Shown in pieces: positions 8,251 to 16,186 of a DNA stretch of 64,000 bases. Under the pieces are notes generated by a model. It saw only the letters and a program-made list of their open reading frames with translations, was not told where the DNA came from and did not search any database. How positions within the stretch are numbered: position 1 is the stretch's first letter; each line of letters starts with the position of its first letter. Source of the stretch: Streptomyces scabiei 87.22 (GTDB lineage: Bacteria > Actinomycetota > Actinomycetes > Streptomycetales > Streptomycetaceae); contig NC_013929.1 in NCBI RefSeq assembly GCF_000091305.1, forward strand, positions 4,774,001-4,838,000. Direction: 5' to 3'. Both the position numbers and the translations under genes were made by a program.

Positions 8251-8675
8251 GGGGTCAGACCGCCCCTCGGCCGGCTTCACTCCAGCGAACGAGCGAACCA
8301 CCCTTGATGCCCGAGATGTCCGACGCCGCGAAGAAAGGGACGTCGGCTCCCACTTGACCAGGATCATGCGCAAGCAGTGCGGTTGGCAACGTCTCCCCCG
8401 TTGTCGATCTTGCGGCTACACCCTAGGCCCGGCCGCGCCCCAGGCCAAGCCTTGCAACTGTGACGTCGTTTCCCGTGGTTCCAACTGGACTCGGGGGACG
8501 AATTCGTGCAGCATGTTTCGGCTGCGAATAATGACTGGCTGTCCGCTTCGGCGGTCACGGGGGCGAGTTCAATCATCAGAGGCGTACGTGCTGCCGCCCT
8601 CGGGACGGTCATTTCTCAACTGTCCATATGTGACTGCCTCTTCGGCACGCATTCTCCCCAGGGCGGACCTCTCAC
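8251..8675. other. Divergent intergenic region of the HerA/M48 cluster
   Basis: 425 bases separate the divergent ATPase and M48 operons and should hold both promoters. Small open frames here have no ribosome site or family resemblance. I see no clear inverted repeat that would mark an operator. Confidence 0.5.
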
Positions 8676-10064
8676 GTGACCCATCCTGTCGATCCGCACC
8701 AACCGAGCCGGCCGGTCGGCGCTGGTCAACCTCCCCACGGCGGGCCGCACCAGGCACCGCCCGCGTACCCGGTTCCCGGTGCGCCGCCGACCATGCCGCA
8801 GTACGGCGGCCCGGCCCACCCTCCGCAGGCGTACGCGCAGGGCCCCGCGCATCCGCCTCCGGCGCAGCCGCCCTACCAGGCGGCTCCACCCCAGCAGTTC
8901 GCACCGCCGCCGTACCAGCAACAGCAGCATCCCCAGCAGCACTACCCGGCGCCTCCGCAGGCACCACAACCCCCCTACGCCACGCAGCAGATGCCGCCGC
9001 CCCAGGCACCCCACCATCCGCTGTACGCGGCTCCGCAGGCCCCGGCCCACGCACAGCCCGCCCAGCCGCAGTACGCACAGCCCGCCCAGCCGCCGTCGGC
9101 TCTTCCTCAGACGACGCAGTACCAGCAGTACGCACCGCCTCCCCCGGCCCCGCCCACCACCGCCCCCGGTGTCTCATTTCCCGCTGCCCACATCCCGGCG
9201 GGGACACCCGAGGTCCGCCGGGGTGCCGATTCCACGTCCGTGACCACCCTGCTGCTCAACATCCCCCTCTTCCTGGGCAGCCTGCTGGTGATGTTCCTGG
9301 TATCGCTGTCCATGCCGAGCGGTGTGGACGTGGCGTTCGTCGTCACCTGGCTGGCATCGGGCGTCCTGGTGTTCAACCGGCCGGCCGAACGCGGCCTGGC
9401 GAAGCTGTACTTCAAGATGCGTGAACCCCTGGGCAGCGAACTCGCCGTTCTCCAGCCGATCTGGGACGAGGTCACCCATCGCGCCGGCATCGACGGGTCC
9501 AGGTACGACCTGTGGATGGAGGACACCGACGAACTGAACGCCTCCGCCGCCGCAGGTCACATCGTCGGGGTCACCCGCGGCGCCATGCGCAACCTTCCGC
9601 CCCAGCACCTGGCCGCCGTACTCGCGCACGAGCTGGGCCATCATGTCGGCGGCCACGCGTGGGCCGGGCTGCTCGGCCACTGGTACGCCGTACCCGCCCG
9701 GCTCGTCATGAGTGCCCTGCGGCTCGTGATCCGCGTCCTCGCCCGGATCTCCGAGATCCTCGCAGGGCTGTTCGTGATATTCCTCGGGATACTGGCCATC
9801 GCCCTGCTGTTCACCTTCCCGGCCGCGCTGGCCCTCTACGCCGTACCGTTCCTGCTCGCCTGGTCCGGGCGACAGAGCGAACTGCGGGCCGACCGGTTCG
9901 CGGGCCTGATCGGCTACGGCCCCCTCCTGGTCGCCGTGTTCACCGGATGGCACGCGCAGGGGGCCGACGACGCCCGCCGGAAGCAGCGGCCGATGGCGCG
10001 CCTCATGTCCACGCACCCGCCGATCCACAAGCGCATACGCGCGATCGAGACCTTCGTCGCCTGA
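8676..10064 (+). CDS. Membrane-anchored M48 family metallopeptidase with Pro/Gln-rich N-terminus
   Basis: 462 aa from GTG 8676. Residues 1-175 are a Pro/Gln/Ala/Tyr low-complexity arm. Two transmembrane segments follow at about 188-225. The zinc site is HELGHHVGGH with His318, Glu319 and His322; the third ligand Glu402 lies in QSELRADRF. Two more hydrophobic segments lie between the ligands (about 345-395). This is the HtpX/Ste24 arrangement, with catalysis at the membrane face. All catalytic residues are present. It is 18 bp upstream of the next gene, so they are co-transcribed. It may process the cluster's effector or a membrane component. Confidence 0.85.
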   Translation: MTHPVDPHQPSRPVGAGQPPHGGPHQAPPAYPVPGAPPTMPQYGGPAHPPQAYAQGPAHPPPAQPPYQAAPPQQFAPPPYQQQQHPQQHYPAPPQAPQPPYATQQMPPPQAPHHPLYAAPQAPAHAQPAQPQYAQPAQPPSALPQTTQYQQYAPPPPAPPTTAPGVSFPAAHIPAGTPEVRRGADSTSVTTLLLNIPLFLGSLLVMFLVSLSMPSGVDVAFVVTWLASGVLVFNRPAERGLAKLYFKMREPLGSELAVLQPIWDEVTHRAGIDGSRYDLWMEDTDELNASAAAGHIVGVTRGAMRNLPPQHLAAVLAHELGHHVGGHAWAGLLGHWYAVPARLVMSALRLVIRVLARISEILAGLFVIFLGILAIALLFTFPAALALYAVPFLLAWSGRQSELRADRFAGLIGYGPLLVAVFTGWHAQGADDARRKQRPMARLMSTHPPIHKRIRAIETFVA

Positions 10065-10082
10065 CCGGCCTGGAGCCCTCCC

Positions 10083-12296
10083 ATGACGATCGAGAACACC
10101 GAGGCCGGGCCGCTCGGCCCGTATCTGAGACTCTTCGACCCCGGACAGCGCGTCGGCTGGGTCTACCGCGACCCCGAGTCCCTGCGTCAGCCCTTCGTCG
10201 AAGCCGAGCCGCAACGCCAGGCGCTGGACGGCAGCTACGAGAACCGCGTACAGGCCGCCCGGCTGGACCGCAAGGACCGCATCAGCTCCGCGCTGAGGAT
10301 CGGTATCCCCGTCGCGGTGGTCTCCTACCTGCTGAGCCTCCTCTTCACGGTGATGCTCACCCTCGGCGGTGTCGTCATCGGCATCCAGGTGGCGCGGGCC
10401 CTCTACGCCTCGCTGCGGTTCTCCTTCGCCACCCGCGCCCGCACCGCCCAGGAGAAGGCGCTGGAGGAAAGGTTCCAGCACGACTGGCAGTCATGGCACC
10501 AGCGCTGGACGCTCCACGAGGGACAGCAGACGCAGTGGGTCGCCGGCCTGGACGCCTGGGGAGCCCTGCCTTTCGGAGCGGACACCCGGCGGCTGGACGT
10601 CTTCGGGGGCAGCCAGCGCGGGCGGGAGGGCTTCCTCACCGTGTTCGGCGCGTCGACGCTGCGCGACCGGCCACTGATCGTGCTGGACCTGACCCAGGCC
10701 CTGGTGTGCCGTGAGTTGTCCGTGCTCGCCGAGGCGGGCGGCGTCCCTGTGGACGTGCAACTGCTGCCCAGTCGTATGACGGAGAGCGGCATCGTGGGCG
10801 GGCTCGCGCCCCACGAACTGGTGCAGGCCCTGGTCGAGGCCATGCACGGCGACAGCCCGGAGTCGGGCCGGGCCGAGCGGGCCGTGTACACCCGGATCCT
10901 CACGCAACTGTGCGGCGCTCTGGGTGAGGACGTGTCCCTTGCGCGGATCGGTGCCGGGTTGCGGGTCCTGGTGGGTGAGACCGACGACGCCAAGGCGCTG
11001 AGCAGGGAGGAGCGCAACCGCATCGCGGACGACCTGTTCACCGACAAGAACAAGGACCAGATGCGGGACAGCCTCATCCGGCTGGCGTCCTTCGTCCACC
11101 CGCTGGAGCAGCTGGGGACGGCCCGTGAGGGCCGCGGGCCCGGCTATCTGACGTGTGTCGCCCTGGACTTCAGCGCGGGTTCGGCGAGCACGGAACTGCT
11201 GGCCGACCTCGCCATGCAGAGCGTGATGCGGCGGCTCTCCTCGTTCCAGGAGGAGGCCCCGGGCGTCGTCGTGGTGCTCGGCGAGCAGGGCCTCCAGCGA
11301 CGCCATCTCGAGAGCCTAGCCCAGCTCTGCGAGCGGCGCGGAGCACAACTCACGTTCGTGCACTCGCATTTGAGGGAGGCGGGCGAGGAACTCATCGGCG
11401 GTGGAACGGTCGCCTTCATGCGGCTCGGCAATCACCAGGAAGCCACGGTCGCCGCGGACTTCCTGGGCCGCCACCATTCCTTCGTCCTGCACTCCCTGAC
11501 GGACACCGAGGGGCGGACCGTCAACACGTCGGTCGCCAAGACGCTCGGATCCTCCCTCAGCCGATCCACCACGACCAGCCACTCGGTCACCGAGGGCAGG
11601 AACTGGGGCAGCAGCAGATCCTCCACCTACCAGGGCTGGTTCAACCCGCTCTCGACCTCGGACTCCGCCAACTCCGGGGGCAGCTACAGCGAGACCACCG
11701 GCACCTCCACCAGCACCACGCACACCACGAACGAGTCCACCACCCACACGACCGGTGACAGCGACAGCACAAGCCTGGCGACCGGGCGGCAGCGCGTCTA
11801 CGAGTACGCCCTCGAACCCACGCAGCTCCAGTCGCTCGCCGAGTTCAACCTGCTGGTGGTGGAGCGGCAGCCCGGCGGAGCCGTGCAGGTGCACGCCGCC
11901 GACTGCAACCCCAATGTCGTCCTGCTGGACCGGGTGAGCACACAGCCGTTGCCCCGCTTCGACGCCCTGCCGCACCACAGCCCGGCCCCCGCCATCGCCG
12001 CGGAGCAGGCGCACCCGGAGCCACAGCATCACTACCCGCCGGTGCAGCCCGGAACAGCGCAACAGCCGTACGCCGCAGCGCTGCAGCAGCCGTACGCCGC
12101 CGCTCCTCAGGCGATGCCGCCCCACCAGCCGTATGTTCCGGCGGCACCGCATACCCCGGGAACCCCGTGGTCGCCGTCACCGGGTCAGCCGGCCGATCCC
12201 CGCGCCTGGGGTGTGCCCCAGCAGCCGACCCCGCCCCAGCAGCCTCCGGGCGGCTGGACCCAGGGGCCGCCGCCGAACTGGCCGGGGCAGCAGTAG
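10083..12296 (+). CDS. Membrane protein resembling a coupling ATPase, without a P-loop
   Basis: 737 aa. Two merged transmembrane helices lie at about 72-106. Residues 150-490 follow the outline of TraG/TraD-HerA proteins, including a segment VVVVLGEQGL with LAQLCERRGAQLTFVHSHL and VAFMRLGNHQEATVAADFLG, which recalls the C-terminal part of coupling proteins. No GxxxxGK[ST] motif is present anywhere, so ATP binding is doubtful. Residues 492-570 are an extreme Ser/Thr-rich linker, and 630-737 are Pro/Gln/Tyr-rich, like the arm of the upstream M48 protein. It could be a pseudo-ATPase scaffold for the HerA-type motor. The homology is inferred by eye. Confidence 0.65.
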   Translation: MTIENTEAGPLGPYLRLFDPGQRVGWVYRDPESLRQPFVEAEPQRQALDGSYENRVQAARLDRKDRISSALRIGIPVAVVSYLLSLLFTVMLTLGGVVIGIQVARALYASLRFSFATRARTAQEKALEERFQHDWQSWHQRWTLHEGQQTQWVAGLDAWGALPFGADTRRLDVFGGSQRGREGFLTVFGASTLRDRPLIVLDLTQALVCRELSVLAEAGGVPVDVQLLPSRMTESGIVGGLAPHELVQALVEAMHGDSPESGRAERAVYTRILTQLCGALGEDVSLARIGAGLRVLVGETDDAKALSREERNRIADDLFTDKNKDQMRDSLIRLASFVHPLEQLGTAREGRGPGYLTCVALDFSAGSASTELLADLAMQSVMRRLSSFQEEAPGVVVVLGEQGLQRRHLESLAQLCERRGAQLTFVHSHLREAGEELIGGGTVAFMRLGNHQEATVAADFLGRHHSFVLHSLTDTEGRTVNTSVAKTLGSSLSRSTTTSHSVTEGRNWGSSRSSTYQGWFNPLSTSDSANSGGSYSETTGTSTSTTHTTNESTTHTTGDSDSTSLATGRQRVYEYALEPTQLQSLAEFNLLVVERQPGGAVQVHAADCNPNVVLLDRVSTQPLPRFDALPHHSPAPAIAAEQAHPEPQHHYPPVQPGTAQQPYAAALQQPYAAAPQAMPPHQPYVPAAPHTPGTPWSPSPGQPADPRAWGVPQQPTPPQQPPGGWTQGPPPNWPGQQ

Positions 12297-12343
12297 CCAC
12301 AGGTTCGAGAGGACACCGACAACCCGGGACGGGAAGCGTATCG

Positions 12344-12937
12344 ATGGCCCACCAGATCGCCGGCCGCAGTCCGCGGCAGGTGCTCGACGAGTTGCTCGCG
12401 CTCGAGATCAGCGGCTGGCCCGGGCGCTGGTCCGCGATGCCGGAGGGCGAGGAAGACCTGAAGCAGTGGTACGGAGGCCTCGGTTGGGAGCCGCTCTGGC
12501 ACCACAACCACCGGCAGTACGTGCGTACGGCCCCTGGAGGGCTTTTCCACTTCGTCCGGCACGGGAGGACCAGGCAGCCGATCACATCCATCAGCTCAAC
12601 CATCTGGGCGCTCCGCGGAGAGACACTCGACGAGAACCCACGGCTGCGGGACCTGGCCCTCGAGCGTTCGCAGGCCTACGCGGAGGCCGTCACCGCGGAG
12701 TTGGGAGCGCCCTCGTGGCAGGGTGCGCTGAACTCCGGTGACTTCCCCGTGGTGCCGCGGAACGCTTCCCGGGGCGGCGCGGAGCGACCCCGACGCCTGG
12801 CGCTGTGGCACCTCGACGGCCCGGGGTCGCCTTCGATCGAACTCACCGTGCTGCTCGGCATGGGGTCCGAGGAACAGCCCCGGCTCGCGAGCACACGGAT
12901 CGAACTGCACGCCCACCACGCGGGGGATCACCGTTGA
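12344..12937 (+). CDS. Unrecognised Trp-rich domain protein, paralogue 1
   Basis: 197 aa from ATG 12344, preceded by GGGAAG at 7 nt; the open frame extends upstream but over the previous gene. It starts with RSPRQVLDELLALEISGWPGRW, continues with a GW motif (LGWEPLW) and contains LGAPSWQGALNSGDFP followed by RRLALWHL. The next gene and both halves of the gene after it have the same order of motifs. No signal peptide, membrane span or catalytic residue pattern is seen. It is 47 bp downstream of the pseudo-ATPase gene and most likely in its operon. Confidence 0.7.
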   Translation: MAHQIAGRSPRQVLDELLALEISGWPGRWSAMPEGEEDLKQWYGGLGWEPLWHHNHRQYVRTAPGGLFHFVRHGRTRQPITSISSTIWALRGETLDENPRLRDLALERSQAYAEAVTAELGAPSWQGALNSGDFPVVPRNASRGGAERPRRLALWHLDGPGSPSIELTVLLGMGSEEQPRLASTRIELHAHHAGDHR

Positions 12938-12977
12938 CTCAGACTTCGAGAAGGGTTTCCGAGAGGGGTGACAGGTA

Positions 12978-13583
12978 GTGGCGACGGCACGACGCAACCG
13001 GACTCCCGCCCAACTGGTCGACGAGTTCCGGGCACTCGAGCGCGTGCACTGGCCCACGGTGTGGGCGGGGCCGCCCGCTCCGGGCCGGCCGCTGGAGGAC
13101 TGGTGCGCCCAGTTCGGCTGGACGCCGCGGTCCGCCGAATGGGTCCTGGACGTCAGCAGCCCCACCGGGCAGGGCATGGCGCTCTATCCCGTCCAGGAGC
13201 GAGGTTGGGCGCCGGTGCACTTCGTCAGCTGGACCCCTTGGGGTCTGAGCGCCGACAACACCACCGAGAACGACGCCGTCCTCGACCGTGCCGTCGACGC
13301 CTGGAGCGCCTACGAAGCGGCTCTCCGGCCCCTCCTCGGTGAACCGGAGTACTCGGGCGCCTGGGACGATGCGGACTTCCCCGAGCCTTGGCACGAACAC
13401 CACTGGCTCATGCCCCGCGATCTCCGGCTGGAGCACATGAGCCCGTACCGGATGACGATCTGGCGGGAGCGCCATGCCGAGGACCGCATCACCGTCCTGA
13501 AGGTGAACCTGGGCCTCGCACCCGAACCGGGCGAACTGCGAACACCGCTGATCAACATCACCTGCCGCCCACCCGAGATCTGA
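12978..13583 (+). CDS. Unrecognised Trp-rich domain protein, paralogue 2
   Basis: 201 aa from GTG 12978, with GAGAGGGG upstream. It starts NRTPAQLVDEFRALERVHW, has FGWTPRSAEW, then LGEPEYSGAWDDADFP and YRMTIWRE. These blocks align in order with the previous gene. The fold appears soluble. Possible distant relation to the FGW-containing DUF6301 proteins of actinobacteria is a guess. It ends 25 bp from the convergent two-domain paralogue. Confidence 0.7.
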   Translation: MATARRNRTPAQLVDEFRALERVHWPTVWAGPPAPGRPLEDWCAQFGWTPRSAEWVLDVSSPTGQGMALYPVQERGWAPVHFVSWTPWGLSADNTTENDAVLDRAVDAWSAYEAALRPLLGEPEYSGAWDDADFPEPWHEHHWLMPRDLRLEHMSPYRMTIWRERHAEDRITVLKVNLGLAPEPGELRTPLINITCRPPEI

Positions 13584-13608
13584 TCCGTCCGGCCACGCGG
13601 CGCGGTGG

Positions 13609-14958
13609 TCAGATGGGGCGGGGCGTGGCCGGGCGCCAGATCCGCAGGTCGAGCTGTGCGGCTTCGCTCTCGTAGCCCCGCTCCAGGAATCCGCCGCGCA
13701 TGAAGAGCCCGATGGCGGGAGCGGGCTCGCCCGCTGAGGGCCAGATCGCCACCCAGCGGGTGTCGAGTTTGAGACTCAGGCCATGGCTCCGGCTCTTCCA
13801 CTCCTTCGGGTACCCCCGTCCGTTCGGGTCGCCGCAGTACCCGGGTTCGCCCAGGATCTCGGTGGCCGCAGCCACGCAGTCCGTCCACAGGGTTGCCGCG
13901 GGGTCGAGCACGTTCGTGTGGTGGCGCGAGGAGGGCTCGGAGCTGATCCTCCAGAGCTTGGCCTCCAGCCAGTTCACGCGTGCGGGGTAGCGGAGCACCG
14001 GTGGCAGCCACAGCGTGAGGTCTTCCCCGGTGGTGACGGAGACACACTGTGATGTGTCGACGCCGGACACGGTCCAGCCGATCCTTCGCGCCCAGCGCTC
14101 CAGTTCGTCGACCGAGGAGAATGCCCGGTTCCACTCGTGGGCGCCGAAGATCGCGTCCCAGTCCCAGCTCGCGACCGCTCGCAGCTGTGTGCCCACGTCC
14201 TGCCAGGTCGTGTCCGGCATGTCCACCGGGTCCGGATCGCCGAGGATTCGCGGGGCGCCCGGGGCCGTGCCTCTCCTGGTGACCTGGACGACCTTCTCCA
14301 CCTCGGCGTCACTGTCGTCCAGGACGATACGCGCGGGGTCGTGCAGGTTCAGGTCGACGGAGTGCCGGCCGAAGGCGTCGGCGAAAATCTCGAGGGCGAT
14401 CACCGCGGCCCCGGGCTCCTGCGGATTCCACACGGCCAGCCGGTACGGGTTGTACCGCCGCCGCTCGTCATCGGCTCCGAACCTCCGGCCGAAGCTGACC
14501 GGAAATCCGGCACCGTCCCAGGCGCCGTCCCACGTGGGCGCGCCGAGAACACTCCGAGCGGCCGCCAGGTAGTCGGCCCACGCCGTGGCCGCCTCAGCCG
14601 CTTCCCTGGTGTGCACCCCCTTGTGCCGGTCAGGATCGCCGCCGGACCACAGCCGATGAGAGGCCCGGGCGTAATCCCGCGAGTGGGACGTCGTGGTCAC
14701 CAGGTCATGCCGCTTGCCGGTGCGGGTCTGCACCGTTATCGGCCCCCAGTCGTTGGTGCGCCACTGGAAGTCGATCACCTGCCAGTCGAACTGGGCGAGC
14801 CACGCGGGGTCGGGCCGGTAGCCACCACCTGCTCCTGGCCAGACCTTCCGCCAGTCCACTTCGGTCAGTACGGCGAGCTCCGTCGCCAACTCCCGCGGTG
14901 TCGTGCGGACCTTGGGTCCGGATACCGGCTCGCTGTTCACAACTGGCAAGGAAATCAA
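13609..14958 (-). CDS. Two-domain member of the Trp-rich family, paralogue 3
   Basis: 449 aa consisting of two tandem copies of the domain seen in the two preceding genes. Copy one (about 15-225) has RTTPRELATELAVLTEVDW, FDWQVIDFQW, LGAPTWDGAWDGAGFP and YRLAVWNP. Copy two (about 255-449) has TTWQDVGTQLRAVASWDW, IGWTVSGVD, LGEPGYCGDPNGRGYP and WVAIWPS. No signal peptide. It converges on the rightward operon and is 5 bp downstream of the 191-aa gene on the same strand, so those two form a unit. Confidence 0.75.
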   Translation of the reverse strand: MISLPVVNSEPVSGPKVRTTPRELATELAVLTEVDWRKVWPGAGGGYRPDPAWLAQFDWQVIDFQWRTNDWGPITVQTRTGKRHDLVTTTSHSRDYARASHRLWSGGDPDRHKGVHTREAAEAATAWADYLAAARSVLGAPTWDGAWDGAGFPVSFGRRFGADDERRRYNPYRLAVWNPQEPGAAVIALEIFADAFGRHSVDLNLHDPARIVLDDSDAEVEKVVQVTRRGTAPGAPRILGDPDPVDMPDTTWQDVGTQLRAVASWDWDAIFGAHEWNRAFSSVDELERWARRIGWTVSGVDTSQCVSVTTGEDLTLWLPPVLRYPARVNWLEAKLWRISSEPSSRHHTNVLDPAATLWTDCVAAATEILGEPGYCGDPNGRGYPKEWKSRSHGLSLKLDTRWVAIWPSAGEPAPAIGLFMRGGFLERGYESEAAQLDLRIWRPATPRPI

Positions 14959-14963
14959 CTCCC

Positions 14964-15536
14964 TCAGGCGCCGGAGGTGGCGGCTGCGCCCTTGGCGCTG
15001 ACCTCGTCGATGTCGTCGAGGACCGCGCGGGCGTCGCGGACGTTCATCTCCAACATGCCGCGCTCGTAGTTCCGGGGATCATGCCGGTAGCGGGCCCTAC
15101 CCACCTCCGACACGAACGCGCCGGCCGGAATGGCATCCTGGTCCGGAGGAAGGAACTTGAGCATCTCCTCGTACGCCGCGACGACGTAGGCTATCGCTCC
15201 CCGAAACTTGTGGTGCTCCGACTCAGGGGTGTTGAGGAGCTGAATTCCCGCGGATTCGGCGAGTCGGCCCGCCACTTCCTCGAACTCCGCGGGATCGATG
15301 ATCTGCGAAGGCTCTGCCCCACCGAAGGCCGGCGGGGGCGGCGGAATCTCTTCCGTCATACGGAACTCGAAACGGCGGGTCCGTCCGCACGGCGCACAAG
15401 CACCCTCGTACACCGCGAACAGAGCATCGCCGCGCAGCTCCAGGCGATGCCGACGGTCGAACTCGCCCGACCCGCACTCACAGCGATGCAGGTCCATGTA
15501 CAGATGTGCTTCGGCGGATGAGCGCGCTGTCAACAT
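14964..15536 (-). CDS. Conserved hypothetical protein with zinc-ribbon-like N-terminus
   Basis: 190 aa from ATG 15536 (MLTARSSAEAHLYMDL), 7 nt after AGGA; GTG 15539 is the alternative. Two Cys pairs (CECG at about 20-23 and CAPCG at about 47-51) look like a zinc ribbon. The rest is helical with acidic patches. I recall proteins with the opening RSSAEAHLYMDLH beside polymorphic-toxin loci in Streptomyces. The function is unknown. It is the first gene of the short leftward unit that includes the two-domain Trp-rich protein. Confidence 0.7.
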   Translation of the reverse strand: MLTARSSAEAHLYMDLHRCECGSGEFDRRHRLELRGDALFAVYEGACAPCGRTRRFEFRMTEEIPPPPPAFGGAEPSQIIDPAEFEEVAGRLAESAGIQLLNTPESEHHKFRGAIAYVVAAYEEMLKFLPPDQDAIPAGAFVSEVGRARYRHDPRNYERGMLEMNVRDARAVLDDIDEVSAKGAAATSGA

Positions 15537-15631
15537 CACTTGATCCTAGGCTCTGTTCGGCTCACGCGAGCCGCCCGGCAGCCTCACCAACCGCCCCCGA
15601 CCGAACTGGCCCCGGGACCCGACACTCGACA

Positions 15632-15673
15632 CGGAAGGGCCCGGAGGTTCAGGTGAACCTCCGGGCCCTTCCG
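15632..15673. terminator. Strong terminator downstream of hspR
   Basis: Perfect 19-bp arms (15632-15650 and 15655-15673) with a 4-nt loop, 34 bases past the hspR stop codon. It would end the chaperone operon and insulate it from the unrelated genes to the left. Confidence 0.85.
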
Positions 15674-15706
15674 CGTACAAAAAAATCTTCCGTGTACGCG
15701 GGATGG

Positions 15707-16186
15707 TCAGTCCGACGGCGCCGGACGCCCCTTCGGCCGCCACACCACCAACGCGCTGCTCTGCTGCATCTCCTGGTACGGCACCAGGTCGCGTCGGTAC
15801 GAGGCGTGGACCGCGGCCTCGCGCTGGCGCATGGTCGCGGCGGCGCCGTCGAGGGCGGCCTCCATCTCGGCGACCCTCGACTGGAGGGCCGCGACCTGGT
15901 TCTCCAGCTCGATGATGCGCTTGATGCCGGCCAGGTTGATGCCCTCGTCCTGCGACAACTGCTGGACGGTGCGCAGCAGTTCGATGTCACGGGCCGAGTA
16001 GCGACGGCCGCGCCCGGCGGTGCGGTCCGGGGAGACCAGACCCAGGCGGTCGTACTGGCGCAGGGTCTGCGGGTGCAGACCGGACAGCTGGGCGGCCACC
16101 GAGATGACGTACACCGGTGTCTCTTCCGTCAGCTCGTACGCTCTGCCCAACGGGTTCTGTCTACGGCGGCCGTCCATCACCTTCAT
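15707..16186 (-). CDS. hspR: Heat-shock repressor HspR (MerR family)
   Basis: 159 aa from ATG 16186, which overlaps the dnaJ stop (ATGA) and follows GAAGGGAG; MDGRRRQNPL at 16177 is an alternative start. The MerR helix-turn-helix is at about 25-90 (VYVISVAAQLSGLHPQTLRQ, then GRRYSARDIELL), followed by a helical part and the C-terminal tail LVVWRP. HspR represses its own operon and other heat-shock genes by binding HAIR inverted repeats with DnaK as co-repressor. It is the last gene of dnaK-grpE-dnaJ-hspR. Confidence 0.95.
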   Translation of the reverse strand: MKVMDGRRRQNPLGRAYELTEETPVYVISVAAQLSGLHPQTLRQYDRLGLVSPDRTAGRGRRYSARDIELLRTVQQLSQDEGINLAGIKRIIELENQVAALQSRVAEMEAALDGAAATMRQREAAVHASYRRDLVPYQEMQQSSALVVWRPKGRPAPSD

